The notes under the pieces were generated by a model. It ran no database searches and was not told the origin of the DNA. It saw nothing but the letters and a program-made list of their open reading frames with translations. From NCBI RefSeq assembly GCF_900112085.1, contig NZ_FOJY01000007.1:120181-184180 (forward strand): a stretch of DNA of 64,000 nucleotides. The letters are read 5' to 3'. A program made the translations under genes and the position numbers. Numbering within the stretch: the stretch's first letter is position 1; each line of letters opens with the position of its first letter. The stretch comes from Acetitomaculum ruminis DSM 5522. Lineage in GTDB: Bacteria; Bacillota; Clostridia; Lachnospirales; Lachnospiraceae. This document shows, piece after piece, positions 17,530-26,420 of this stretch.

Positions 17530-19629
17530 ATGTACAAAAGTTTTTCTATGGAATTAGCAGGAAGAACACTTACTGTAGATGTTGACAGAGTGGCAAAACA
17601 GGCTAATGGTGCTGCTCTTATGCACTACGGAGACACAACAGTGTTATCTACAGCTACAGCTTCAGAAAAGCCAAGAGAAGGAATTGATTTCTTCCCTCTT
17701 AGCGTTGAATACGAAGAAAAGATGTATGCTGTGGGAAAAATACCGGGAGGATTTAATAAAAGAGAGGGAAAAGCATCAGAGAATGCAGTACTTACCTGCC
17801 GTGTTATCGATCGTCCAATGAGACCACTTTTTCCTAAGGATTACAGAAATGATGTAACCCTTGATAATCTTGTATTATCAGTTGATCCGGATTGTTCACC
17901 TGAGCTTACAGCTATGCTTGGATCTGCTATTGCAACAGCTATTTCAGATATTCCTTTTGATGGACCTACAGCTGCCACACAGGTTGGACTTATAGACGGT
18001 GAATTAATATTTAATCCTACAAGTCAGCAAAAACTGGTTTCTGAACTTGCACTTACAGTTGCATCTACCAGAACAAAGGTTATTATGATTGAAGCAGGTG
18101 CTAATGAAGTACCTGAGGATAAAATGCTTGAGGCGATTTTTGAAGCGCACAAACTAAATCAGGAAATTATTCAGTTTATTGATAAAATCGTTGAAGAATG
18201 CGGAAAAGAAAAAAGCGAATATGAAAGTTTCTCAGTTCCAGAGGAGATAGTTAAAGCTTTAGTTGATTTCATACCTGTACAAGAGATGGAAGAAGCAGTA
18301 TTTACTGATGATAAGCAGGTTAGGGATGCAAACATCAGTGCTATGAAGGACAGAGTAGTAGAGCATTTCACAGAGATTAACGAAGAATGGATTCCATGGG
18401 TTGATGATGCGGTATATCAATATCAGAAAAAGACTGTTAGAAAGATGATTCTTAAGGATCACAAGAGACCTGATGGAAGAGCTATAGATGAAATCAGACC
18501 TTTGGCAGCAGAGATTGATCTCATTCCTAGAGTTCATGGCTCAGGTATGTTTACAAGAGGACAAACACAGATTTGTAACATCTGTACTCTTGCACCGTTA
18601 TCAGAAGCTCAAAAGATAGATGGGCTTGATGAAACAAAGGATTCCAAGAGATATATGCATCATTACAATTTCCCATCTTATTCAGTAGGAGAAACAAGAC
18701 CTTCAAGAGGTCCTGGACGTAGAGAAATTGGTCATGGTGCTTTGGCAGAGAGAGCTTTGGTTCCTGTACTTCCTTCAGAAGCAGAATTCCCATATGCTAT
18801 TAGAACTGTATCAGAAACATTTGAGTCAAACGGTTCTACATCTCAGGCCAGTGTTTGTGCATCATCACTTTCTTTAATGGCAGCAGGTGTTCCTATAAAA
18901 AGACCGGTAGCAGGTATATCTTGCGGTCTTGTTACAGGTGAGACAGATGATGATTATCTTGTACTTACAGATATTCAGGGTCTGGAAGACTTCTTTGGTG
19001 ATATGGACTTTAAAGTGGCAGGAACCGAAAAAGGTATCACAGCTATTCAGATGGACATTAAAATCCACGGTCTTACAAATGACATAATCAAGGAAGCAAT
19101 AGCCAGAACAAAACAGGCAAGAATGTACATCCTTGACAATGTTATGAATCCGGTTATAGATAAACCAAGAGATCATGTTGGAGAATATGCTCCTAAGATT
19201 ATTCAGCTTCAGATTGATCCTGCCAAGATTGGTGATGTTGTTGGACAGCGTGGAAAGACTATTAATACCATTATTGAAAGAACAGATGTTAAAATTGATA
19301 TTACAGATGACGGATTTGTTTCAATCTGTGGTCTTGATGCTGAAAACATGGAAAAAGCAGCTGAGATGATTAGAATTATCAATCTTGATTTTGAAGAGGG
19401 ACAGATTTTCAAAGGAGAGGTAGTTGGAATTAAAGAATTCGGTGCCTTCGTTGAATTTGCTCCAGGAAAAGAGGGAATGGTTCATATTTCACAGATTTCT
19501 AACCATAGAATCAAAAGAGTTGAAGATGAGCTTACTCTTGGAGACAAAGTTACAGTTGTATGCCTTGGAAAAGACAAGATGGGAAGAATCAGCTTTAGCA
19601 TGAAAGATGTAGCTAAATATCAGAAATAA
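17530..19629 (+). CDS. pnp: Polyribonucleotide nucleotidyltransferase (PNPase)
   Basis: Phosphorolytic 3'-5' exoribonuclease and RNA turnover enzyme. The 699 residues hold two RNase PH domains (the second with RPDGRAIDEIRPL and the metal-site segment FFGDMDFKVAGT), then a KH domain (PAKIGDVVGQRGKTIN) and a C-terminal S1 domain (GEVVGIKEFGAFVEFAPGKE). The ATG has an AAGGAG site. The enzyme probably controls its own mRNA through the upstream leader stem. It ends in a strong compound terminator. Confidence 0.98.
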   Translation: MYKSFSMELAGRTLTVDVDRVAKQANGAALMHYGDTTVLSTATASEKPREGIDFFPLSVEYEEKMYAVGKIPGGFNKREGKASENAVLTCRVIDRPMRPLFPKDYRNDVTLDNLVLSVDPDCSPELTAMLGSAIATAISDIPFDGPTAATQVGLIDGELIFNPTSQQKLVSELALTVASTRTKVIMIEAGANEVPEDKMLEAIFEAHKLNQEIIQFIDKIVEECGKEKSEYESFSVPEEIVKALVDFIPVQEMEEAVFTDDKQVRDANISAMKDRVVEHFTEINEEWIPWVDDAVYQYQKKTVRKMILKDHKRPDGRAIDEIRPLAAEIDLIPRVHGSGMFTRGQTQICNICTLAPLSEAQKIDGLDETKDSKRYMHHYNFPSYSVGETRPSRGPGRREIGHGALAERALVPVLPSEAEFPYAIRTVSETFESNGSTSQASVCASSLSLMAAGVPIKRPVAGISCGLVTGETDDDYLVLTDIQGLEDFFGDMDFKVAGTEKGITAIQMDIKIHGLTNDIIKEAIARTKQARMYILDNVMNPVIDKPRDHVGEYAPKIIQLQIDPAKIGDVVGQRGKTINTIIERTDVKIDITDDGFVSICGLDAENMEKAAEMIRIINLDFEEGQIFKGEVVGIKEFGAFVEFAPGKEGMVHISQISNHRIKRVEDELTLGDKVTVVCLGKDKMGRISFSMKDVAKYQK

Positions 19630-19650
19630 AAAATAATTATATGAACAATC

Positions 19651-19703
19651 AGGCGGAAACAGAAATACGCAAAGAGCGTAAAAATCTGTTTTCGCCTTTT
19701 TTA
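19651..19703 (+). terminator. Terminator after pnp
   Basis: Outer stem AGGCGGAAACAGA pairs with TCTGTTTTCGCCT (G-T and one shift tolerated), inner stem TACGC / GCGTA, then a run of six T. Confidence 0.9.
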
Positions 19704-19708
19704 CCAAA

Positions 19709-19737
19709 TTGACTCTTTAAAACAAATATTGTATTAT
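19709..19737 (+). promoter_or_regulatory. Promoter-like sequence in the pnp-argS gap
   Basis: TTGACT (19709-19714), 17-bp spacer and TATTAT (19732-19737), placed directly after the pnp terminator. No reading frame with a ribosome site follows. Confidence 0.4.
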
Positions 19738-19739
19738 AA

Positions 19740-19909
19740 TGATAGCTAAAATTTAGTAATTTTTATAGATAATTATTGTACTAATAGTTGAATGTGAAAA
19801 AATCTTTGTGCATATAACATAAAACTAAATAAAACATTATATTTCTTTATTAATTATTAAAAAATTCAAATGAAACTCAACAAAAAATGACAAAAAATAA
19901 TAAACTATG
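19740..19909. other. AT-rich gap with no recognised feature
   Basis: About 170 bp, very rich in A and T. I see no reading frame with a ribosome site and no convincing hairpin or repeat between the two promoter-like sequences. Confidence 0.5.
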
Positions 19910-19938
19910 TTGACAAAGCTATGAAAAGTATGTAATAT
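19910..19938 (+). promoter_or_regulatory. Strong consensus promoter of a non-coding transcript
   Basis: Perfect TTGACA (19910-19915), exactly 17 bp, then TAATAT (19933-19938). The start site would be near 19945. A terminator follows about 70-100 nt later with no gene between. Confidence 0.75.
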
Positions 19939-19944
19939 AGTAGA

Positions 19945-20043
19945 TGTAAAAAGTCTTTTTAATTAAATACTGAGATAGGTATATATGTCAGCGCTTATCT
20001 CCTTAAAAAACAGCAAAAACGGGTATTTGCTATTTTTTTTTTT
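19945..20043 (+). ncRNA. Putative small RNA of about 100 nt
   Basis: The transcript defined by the promoter at 19910 and the terminator ending at 20043 has no start codon with a ribosome site. It would fold as an internal hairpin, GAGATAGGT (19972-19980) with GCTTATCTC (19993-20001, two G-U pairs), and a 3' terminator hairpin. The base of the first hairpin and following linker contain CTCCTT (19999-20004), the complement of a Shine-Dalgarno sequence, as seen in Gram-positive sRNAs that block translation. I do not recognise a known family. Confidence 0.55.
20012..20043 (+). terminator. Terminator of the putative small RNA
   Basis: Stem AGCAAA / TTTGCT (20012-20017 with 20026-20031), 8-base loop, then A and eleven T. 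Confidence 0.8.
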
Positions 20044-20141
20044 AGATATTTTACAGATGCAATAAATAGTAATTGATTGGAAGATATTGACTATTAGTTA
20101 AAAAAATAACTTAAAATATTATTATTTTAATACAAAAATAT

Positions 20142-20173
20142 ACCCCTGTCTAAAACAGGGGTAGTTTAATCTA
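20142..20173 (-). terminator. Terminator of argS
   Basis: Perfect 9-bp stem TACCCCTGT / ACAGGGGTA (20151-20159 with 20165-20173). The minus strand continues into TATTTTTGT, so it ends leftward transcription from argS. Confidence 0.85.
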
Positions 20174-20187
20174 AAGTTTTTTAATTT

Positions 20188-21954
20188 TTACATTTTTTCC
20201 GGTGCATCAAAACCAAGGATGTAAATACAGGTCTCCAAAACGGATTTTGTAAGATTTAATAGGCAAATCCAGCCGTTTTTCTTTTCTTCATCTTCCTGGG
20301 TCAGAATCTTTGTTTCGTGATAGAAATGATTAAATTCATTGGCTATTTCGTAAATAAAGGCACATATTTTATGTGGTGCCAACTCATTGAAGCTGTTTTC
20401 TATAACGCTGTTAAATCTTGTAAGTAATAACAATAAATTCTTTTCTACGCTATTGGAAGCAGGATTAATTTTAGCATCCTCAGGCAGGGTAGAAGTAGCA
20501 TTGTATTTTTCAAGAATAGATTTGATGCGTACAATGGTGTAAAGAATATATGGACCGGTATTTCCCTCAAAGGAGGTAAACTTATCAATGTCAAAAATAT
20601 AATCTTTTGTAGCCTGATTAGAAAGGTCTCCGTATTTAATGGCAGCTAAAGCGACTTTTTTAGAAGTATCTCTGGCTTCGGCTTCGGACATGCTTTCATT
20701 TTCATTGATTTTTTTATACATTCCTTCATCAATTTCATTTAATAAGGATTCTAATCGCATAACTCCACCGGCTCTGGTTTTAAAAGGCTTTCCGTCTTTT
20801 CCGTTCATGGTACCAAAACCTACGAAATCAAGTTGTGTATCATCAGTAACCATTTTAGTCTTTCTGGCACATCTGAATATTTGCTCAAAATACAAAGACT
20901 GTCTTTTATCTACAACATAAATAATCTGATTTGGGTTATATAATCTTACTCTTTCAGTAATGGTAGCCAGGTCAGTTGTATTATAAAGAGAAGCACCGTC
21001 AGATTTTAAAATCATGCATGGAGGAATTTCTTTTGTATCATCTTCTCTTGCAACATCCACAACAAGGGCTCCTTCACTTTCATGGGCATATCCTTCATCT
21101 TTAAGGCGTTTTACCATTGGAGGAATTACTTCCTGAACTGTAGATTCTCCATTCCATAAATCAAAGTCTACTTTTAATTTTTCATAATTTTTCTTTAAAT
21201 CACTTACGGAAACATTTAAAATGTGCTGCCATAAAGCCCTATAGCCAGGTTTTCCCTGCTGAAGATTTAGGGTGGCAGTCATGGCTCTTTCTTTGTAATC
21301 ATCATCTTCTTTAGATTTTTTGCTGGCAGTAGGGTAAATTTCTTCTAATTCCGATATGGTAAATGGTGGTTCTTTTGGATAATCACCTTTATATTCATCA
21401 TCAAAATAAACTAAAGATGGCTGTCTTTCCTGTAATTCTGTAATAATAAGTCCCATTTGAAGACCCCAGTCACCAAGGTGTATATCACCGATGATATCGT
21501 GACCTAAGAAACGGGCATTTCTTTTAATGCTTTCACCTATAATTGCAGAACGGAGATGTCCAACATGCAATGGCTTTGCAACATTTGGGCCGCCATAATC
21601 AATAACGATTTTTTTAGGTTCTTTAACCAAAGCAAGACCTAATTTCTCTGATGAAGCCATTTCATTTGCATAATCAGCAAGAAATGTATTGGAAATTCTG
21701 ATATTTAAAAATCCAGGATTTACAGCTTCAACACTTTCAAAGTCAGGATCATCTTTAATTTTTTCAAGTACATCAGTTGCAATCATCATAGGAGCTTTTT
21801 TGTATTTTTTGGCAGCTGCCAAAGCTCCGTTGCATTGGAAATCGCAAAGGTCAGGTCTGTTAGAGATGGTGACTTTTCCATAACTTTCATCATATTCACA
21901 GGCGATAAAACCTTTAGTTATTTTTGCTGTGATAATATCAAGTATTTTATCCAT
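20188..21954 (-). CDS. argS: Arginine-tRNA ligase
   Basis: Class I synthetase that charges tRNA-Arg. The 588 residues show an N-terminal Add-1 domain, the HIGH-type motif in KPLHVGHLRSAI near residue 115, IHLGDWGLQMG, and a C-terminal anticodon-binding DALR domain rich in helices. As in many ArgRS, a clear KMSKS is absent. An ATG at 21966 is in frame, but GGAGGAAAAA between it and ATG 21954 is the ribosome site, so 21954 is chosen. It lies downstream of the DapF-family gene, separated by a hairpin. Confidence 0.96.
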   Translation of the reverse strand: MDKILDIITAKITKGFIACEYDESYGKVTISNRPDLCDFQCNGALAAAKKYKKAPMMIATDVLEKIKDDPDFESVEAVNPGFLNIRISNTFLADYANEMASSEKLGLALVKEPKKIVIDYGGPNVAKPLHVGHLRSAIIGESIKRNARFLGHDIIGDIHLGDWGLQMGLIITELQERQPSLVYFDDEYKGDYPKEPPFTISELEEIYPTASKKSKEDDDYKERAMTATLNLQQGKPGYRALWQHILNVSVSDLKKNYEKLKVDFDLWNGESTVQEVIPPMVKRLKDEGYAHESEGALVVDVAREDDTKEIPPCMILKSDGASLYNTTDLATITERVRLYNPNQIIYVVDKRQSLYFEQIFRCARKTKMVTDDTQLDFVGFGTMNGKDGKPFKTRAGGVMRLESLLNEIDEGMYKKINENESMSEAEARDTSKKVALAAIKYGDLSNQATKDYIFDIDKFTSFEGNTGPYILYTIVRIKSILEKYNATSTLPEDAKINPASNSVEKNLLLLLTRFNSVIENSFNELAPHKICAFIYEIANEFNHFYHETKILTQEDEEKKNGWICLLNLTKSVLETCIYILGFDAPEKM

Positions 21955-21999
21955 TTTTTCCTCCATAAGTATGTTTTATATAATAATAGTCTAATTATA

Positions 22000-22085
22000 A
22001 ATAATAAAAATAAGGCTGTTGCTTAATCAGTCGCGTGAGAATAAGGTAGAGTAAAGTTACGACTAATTTGTTTTTGCAACAACCT
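22000..22085 (-). terminator. Long hairpin terminator between the DapF-family gene and argS
   Basis: Outer arms GCAACAACCT (22076-22085) and AGGCTGTTGC (22013-22022) pair over 10 bp; inner arms at 22060-22068 and 22025-22033 pair over 9 bp. Both imperfections are G-U pairs only when read as minus-strand RNA, so the structure belongs to the leftward transcript. A T-rich tract (TTATTTTTATTATTT) follows on that strand. Confidence 0.65.
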
Positions 22086-22116
22086 ATTATATCATAAGTA
22101 TTTAATTTTTGTAGCC

Positions 22117-22968
22117 TTAAGCGAAAAAGTTTTCGGCAAGAGTGAAGTTTGCAACGTAGGTAACGCTTCCTGTCATAAAGATTTTTTTATCTTTTGATAT
22201 TTCTATTAACAAATCTCCACCAGGCATTTCAACTGTAACTTCATTATCAATAAGGCCTAATCTGTGGGCAGCAGCTGCGGCTGCACAGGCACTGCTTCCG
22301 GAAGCGAGTGTGTATCCGGCGCCTCTTTCGTAAATTTCAATCTGGAGTGTTTTTTTGTCTATTACTTTTAATAAAAGCATATTGACTCTTTTTGGAAAAT
22401 ATTCTGAATTTTCAACATAAGGACCTAACTCTTTTGCCAGGGCACCTGAAACATCCTCTAACATAATTACACAATGAGGATTTCCAAGGGAAAGACAGGT
22501 GCAGTTGTAAAGATTTCCATTAAAGGTTAATGGCTCATTAATTACTTCGTCCTTATCTATATTCACAGGAATATCAGCTGTAGAAAAGTTTACTGTTCCC
22601 ATATCAACTTTCATTTTTTCTCCGGTTTCGTCTAAAAATTCCACATCAATGTCACCTGCAATAGTAGAAATAGTAACAGACTTTTCATTGATGTAATTTT
22701 CATCTAAAAGATATTTGGCAAAAATTCTAATGCCGTTTCCACTTTTTTCTGCTTCGTATCCGTCAGGATTAAAGATTTTTAAACCAAATTTTCCATCTTC
22801 TGTTTTTAAAGGACCATAAAGGATACCGTCAGCACCCACACCAAAATTTCTCTGGCATAATAATTGTATATTTCTTTCTAAAAGTTTAACTTCATTTTTA
22901 TTTGGATCTAATACGAGATAATCATTTCCTAAACCGTGATATTTTTTTAATGTAATTGTTTTATTCAT
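22117..22968 (-). CDS. dapF: DapF-family epimerase-like protein lacking both catalytic cysteines
   Basis: The 283 residues clearly have the two-lobed diaminopimelate epimerase fold: KYHGLGNDYLVLD at the N-terminus, GVGADGILYGPL, FNPDGYEAE, NPHCVIM and ERGAGYTLA. In DapF the acid-base pair is two cysteines, in CGNG and ACGTG contexts. Here both are serine: EKSGNGIR near residue 76 and LASGSSACA near 215 (codons AGT and TCC read directly). It may be a serine-type subfamily or act on another substrate. The long upstream in-frame extension is spurious; ATG 22968 has a GAGGAAAAG site. Family assignment is firm, DAP epimerase activity uncertain. Confidence 0.75.
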   Translation of the reverse strand: MNKTITLKKYHGLGNDYLVLDPNKNEVKLLERNIQLLCQRNFGVGADGILYGPLKTEDGKFGLKIFNPDGYEAEKSGNGIRIFAKYLLDENYINEKSVTISTIAGDIDVEFLDETGEKMKVDMGTVNFSTADIPVNIDKDEVINEPLTFNGNLYNCTCLSLGNPHCVIMLEDVSGALAKELGPYVENSEYFPKRVNMLLLKVIDKKTLQIEIYERGAGYTLASGSSACAAAAAAHRLGLIDNEVTVEMPGGDLLIEISKDKKIFMTGSVTYVANFTLAENFFA

Positions 22969-23197
22969 AACTTTTCCTCTTTCATAAATAAGAATATTTA
23001 TATTAATCAGTTTATTTCCTTTGTCTGTTTTATTATAATAGATAAAAAATGCGAAATAAATGCCATTAAATGTTGTAAAACTTGCAAAAAGTGCTTTTGA
23101 ACGCTTTACTAATAAGATATAATTAATAGGACAAAAATTTTTACAAACAATAAAAGTAGTAGAGGATAATATAATCATTAATCAAAGGGAGATAAAG

Positions 23198-24037
23198 ATG
23201 GAAGAAAAAAAGGGATATCTAGAGGCTGATTTTAAACTTTTTCATATATGTGACAGGCAAAAAAAAGAATATAATTTTCATTATCATGAATTTAAAAAAA
23301 TAATAGTATTTCTTTCCGGGGAAGTAACATATATTATTGAAGGAAAGGCATATCACCTAAAACCCTGGGATATTTTGCTGGTGGATGCTTTTAACATTCA
23401 TAAGCCGGTTATAGATGCAGGAATTACCTATGATAGGCTTATAATATATGTTAATTCTGATTTTTTACAAAGAGAAAGCAGCAGGGATTGCAACTTAAAC
23501 GCTTGTTTTGTTAAAGCATTGGAAAAAAGCTACAATCTCATCAGAACAGATGAAAAAATTCAGGAAAAAATGAAAAGAGTCATAGAACTTTTAATAGAGG
23601 AAAGGGAATCAGCAGCCGGTAATGACGCTTATGGAAAAGATATACTAAAAAAATCCTTGTTTTTAGAATTTCTGGTATATCTTAACAGGATTTTTGTGGT
23701 GGATAATTATGATACAGGTAATTATTCTTATGCCTTTGACTCAAAAATTACAGAAATATTAGACTATATAAATGAAAATCTGGACCAGGAATTGTCCGTA
23801 AAATCCATTTCCGAGAAATTTTTTCTCAGTAAATATTATCTGATGCACAAATTTAAAGATGAAACAGGTTATACACTTCACAATTATGTTACTGTCAAAA
23901 GATGTAAAAAAGCAGCAGCCTATATTGCCACTGGTATGCCGGTTATGATGGCGGCAAAAAAAGGAGGCTTTAATGACTATACCTCCTTTTTGCGTTCATA
24001 TAAGAAAATATATAAGAAAAATCCCGGTGAAAAATAG
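23198..24037 (+). CDS. AraC-family transcriptional regulator with cupin sensor domain
   Basis: The 279-residue protein has an N-terminal cupin domain (FHYHEFKKIIVFLSGEVTYI, then HLKPWDILLVDAFNIHKP) for ligand binding and a C-terminal double helix-turn-helix (SVKSISEKFFLSKYYLMHKF; CKKAAAYIATGMPVMMAAKK). Such regulators often respond to sugars or related small molecules; the ligand is unknown here. It diverges from the DapF-family gene across a 229-bp gap and ends 2 bp from the convergent DUF5050 gene. No obvious target operon is adjacent. Confidence 0.92.
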   Translation: MEEKKGYLEADFKLFHICDRQKKEYNFHYHEFKKIIVFLSGEVTYIIEGKAYHLKPWDILLVDAFNIHKPVIDAGITYDRLIIYVNSDFLQRESSRDCNLNACFVKALEKSYNLIRTDEKIQEKMKRVIELLIEERESAAGNDAYGKDILKKSLFLEFLVYLNRIFVVDNYDTGNYSYAFDSKITEILDYINENLDQELSVKSISEKFFLSKYYLMHKFKDETGYTLHNYVTVKRCKKAAAYIATGMPVMMAAKKGGFNDYTSFLRSYKKIYKKNPGEK

Positions 24038-24039
24038 CC

Positions 24040-25098
24040 TTATTCCGGTCCCCCCGGTGAAAATACAGATACTTCCTGGGGTCTTTTCACCGAAGCATGA
24101 TAAATCGTACCAATAGAACTTCTTTTGCTGAAATCACTGAAATAAATGTATTGGCTTGTGACATTTATATGTTGATAATAGCCTTTTGCTATTTCTATTT
24201 CATTTTTACCATCCAGGTCACATCTGCATAACACCTCTGGATCATTTTTTTGATAATAAATATAATTGTTAGTGAGATTGAAATTTTCAATTCTGTCTGT
24301 AACTATTTTTGTAACTTTGTTAGTGGTTAAATCAAGCTTTGAAATACCGTATCCGTTATCACAATCCATGTAGTAGATTTCAGTACCATTATTGCTGCTG
24401 CAATAATATACATCACCGTCAAATATTTCTTTTATGCTGTTTTGAGTGGTGTCCCACAAAAGCATTTTTTGATAGGTACCTTCTGTATTTGTATATAAAA
24501 TATGCTTAAATGCTCCGGCTGTGTTAATAGGTTCATTGTTAAGTTTTTCCTGTTCTTCTCCGTCTATTTTTACCTTATAAAGGTTTGAATAAGTGGATGA
24601 TTCATAGTGGATATAATAAATATAATTTCCGATAAGTGCCGCCTTCATAGACGGTTCATCATCAAGGACAAGTCTGTTTTTACCGTCTTTTATATCAACT
24701 CGGGTTAAGTAATTGGCAGCTTTTGGAGATACGCCTAAAAAGCTGTTGGTAGAGTCTTTAGTAGCATTTTCATCGTCAGGATTTGATGCCAGACCTATTG
24801 TATAAAAAACATAATTTCCATAGGCATTAATACTTGTGGCATAATCATTGGACATTTTTTGGGGTTCACTTTCATCAGGATTCATACAGTAAAGTCTTCC
24901 CTTATCATCAGGATTTGAAAAATAAACTTTTCCTTCGTATTCACAAAAAAGTCCAAGATTGTTCAGATTCCCGGAAGTATTTCCATTGGCATCATCATCA
25001 TTAAAAACAGTCAGGGAACTTTGATATGATTGATAACCAATAAGCACAAGTGCAATTACTAATAGAACTGATATAATTATAGCTAAAGTTTTTTTCAT
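24040..25098 (-). CDS. Membrane-anchored DUF5050 beta-propeller-like protein
   Basis: The 352 residues start with an N-terminal hydrophobic anchor (about residues 4-24), with no lipobox cysteine. The remainder is built of repeats with the pattern N-Y-I/V-Y-Y (GNYIYYIHYES, NNYIYYQKND, SQYIYFSDFS) about 40-50 residues apart, as in DUF5050/LRP1-like beta-propellers. It probably faces the cell exterior. Function is unknown; such proteins are abundant in Clostridia. It has a GGAGG site and ends against the AraC gene. Confidence 0.8.
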   Translation of the reverse strand: MKKTLAIIISVLLVIALVLIGYQSYQSSLTVFNDDDANGNTSGNLNNLGLFCEYEGKVYFSNPDDKGRLYCMNPDESEPQKMSNDYATSINAYGNYVFYTIGLASNPDDENATKDSTNSFLGVSPKAANYLTRVDIKDGKNRLVLDDEPSMKAALIGNYIYYIHYESSTYSNLYKVKIDGEEQEKLNNEPINTAGAFKHILYTNTEGTYQKMLLWDTTQNSIKEIFDGDVYYCSSNNGTEIYYMDCDNGYGISKLDLTTNKVTKIVTDRIENFNLTNNYIYYQKNDPEVLCRCDLDGKNEIEIAKGYYQHINVTSQYIYFSDFSKRSSIGTIYHASVKRPQEVSVFSPGGPE

Positions 25099-25205
25099 GA
25101 AATTCCACCTCCAAAGAAGATAAGGATAATTGCTAAAAATATCCCTCTTTAATATATCGAAAAATTTTTTATATTATTTTAACACTTTTTTATGAATATA
25201 GTTTC

Positions 25206-25234
25206 TTGTAGTGTAAAAAGAAATCGTATATACT
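25206..25234 (+). promoter_or_regulatory. Promoter of pheA
   Basis: TTGTAG (25206-25211), 17-bp spacer and TATACT (25229-25234), 30 bp before the ATG. The short leader leaves no room for a T-box or attenuator. Confidence 0.65.
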
Positions 25235-25263
25235 GATGAGAAAAAGTGCTAAAGGAGAAGGAT

Positions 25264-26418
25264 ATGAAAGATTTATTGGAAATCAGACAGGAAATAGACA
25301 AAGTTGACAGTGAGATAGCGAAACTGTATGAAAAAAGAATGGAAATTGCAGGAGAAGTTGCTGAATATAAAATTGCTAATGGTAAAAAAGTTTTTGACAG
25401 GGAAAGGGAAAAGGCAAAACTGGAAAAAATAAAAGCCTATGCCCACAACGACTTTAACCGGAAGGGACTGACAGAACTTTTTGAGCAGATCATGTCTATG
25501 AGCCGTAAATTTCAATACAAAAAAATGAATGAAAACAATCCTTCGGGAAAGCTTTCTTTTTTTCCAATAGATGCTTTAGATAGTGAAAATATAAAAGTTG
25601 TTTACCAGGGGGTAGAAGGTGCTTACAGCCAGATTGCAACCAGAAGTTTATTTGGAAAAAATTCAACAATTTCAAATGTTGCAACCTTTAGAGATGCCAT
25701 GGAGGCCATAGAAGAAGGAGTTTGTGATTATGCCGTTTTGCCTATAGAAAATTCTACGGCAGGTATGGTTACTGATATTTACGATCTTTTGGTGGAGTTT
25801 GAAAATTATATAGTAGGAGAGAAGATTTTAAAAATTGAGCATGCTTTGTTAGGGGTTCCCGGGGCTTGTCTTTCAGATATAAAAAGAGTATATTCACATC
25901 CTCAGGGGCTTATGCAATGTCAGAAGTTTTTATCTGAGCATAGACAGATAGAACAAATAAGCATGGCCAATACGGCAATGGCGGCACAAAAGATTTTAAA
26001 AGATAATGATGCAACACAGGCAGCTATTGCCAGCACATATGCAGGAGAATTATACGGACTTGAGGTTTTAAAAGAAAAGATAAACTTTGAAAGTAATAAT
26101 TCCACCAGATTTATAGTTGTAACAAATCAAAAGGTATTTTTAAAAGATGCAGATAAAATCAGCATTTGTTTTGAGATAGATAATACAAGCGGTTCTCTTT
26201 ATCATATTCTTTCACATTTTATATACAACGATTTGAATATGATAAAAATCGAGTCAAGACCTTTGGAAGGTCGTCCATGGGAATACAAATTTTTTATTGA
26301 CTTTGAGGGAAATATTAAGGACTCTTCCGTAAGAAATGCTCTTTGCGGTTTAAGAGGAGAGGCTAGAAACATGAAAGTACTTGGAAATTATAAAAGCCTT
26401 GATGAAAAGGAGAATTAA
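25264..26418 (+). CDS. pheA: Bifunctional chorismate mutase / prephenate dehydratase
   Basis: Carries out two steps of phenylalanine synthesis. Residues 1-90 are an AroQ chorismate mutase (IRQEIDKVDSEIAKLYEKR, with the later DREREKAKL). Residues about 110-290 are prephenate dehydratase (VYQGVEGAYSQIA, NSTAGMV, NNSTRFIVV). A C-terminal ACT domain for phenylalanine feedback has the ESRP motif, while the GALV motif is altered to SGSLYH. The AAAGGAG site places the start at ATG 25264, giving 384 residues. It is followed after 2 bp by the DUF815 gene. Confidence 0.95.
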   Translation: MKDLLEIRQEIDKVDSEIAKLYEKRMEIAGEVAEYKIANGKKVFDREREKAKLEKIKAYAHNDFNRKGLTELFEQIMSMSRKFQYKKMNENNPSGKLSFFPIDALDSENIKVVYQGVEGAYSQIATRSLFGKNSTISNVATFRDAMEAIEEGVCDYAVLPIENSTAGMVTDIYDLLVEFENYIVGEKILKIEHALLGVPGACLSDIKRVYSHPQGLMQCQKFLSEHRQIEQISMANTAMAAQKILKDNDATQAAIASTYAGELYGLEVLKEKINFESNNSTRFIVVTNQKVFLKDADKISICFEIDNTSGSLYHILSHFIYNDLNMIKIESRPLEGRPWEYKFFIDFEGNIKDSSVRNALCGLRGEARNMKVLGNYKSLDEKEN

Positions 26419-26420
26419 CC

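Noticed and set aside
21967..22030. argS promoter in the gap after the hairpin
   Set aside because: A perfect TATAAT exists on the minus strand at 21994-21999, but the -35 position reads GCAACA, so I could not support a full promoter.
24000..24060. Repeated CCCGGTGAAAA at the convergent AraC/DUF5050 ends
   Set aside because: Only a short duplication tied to coding of the two C-termini; no stable terminator structure beyond 4 bp.
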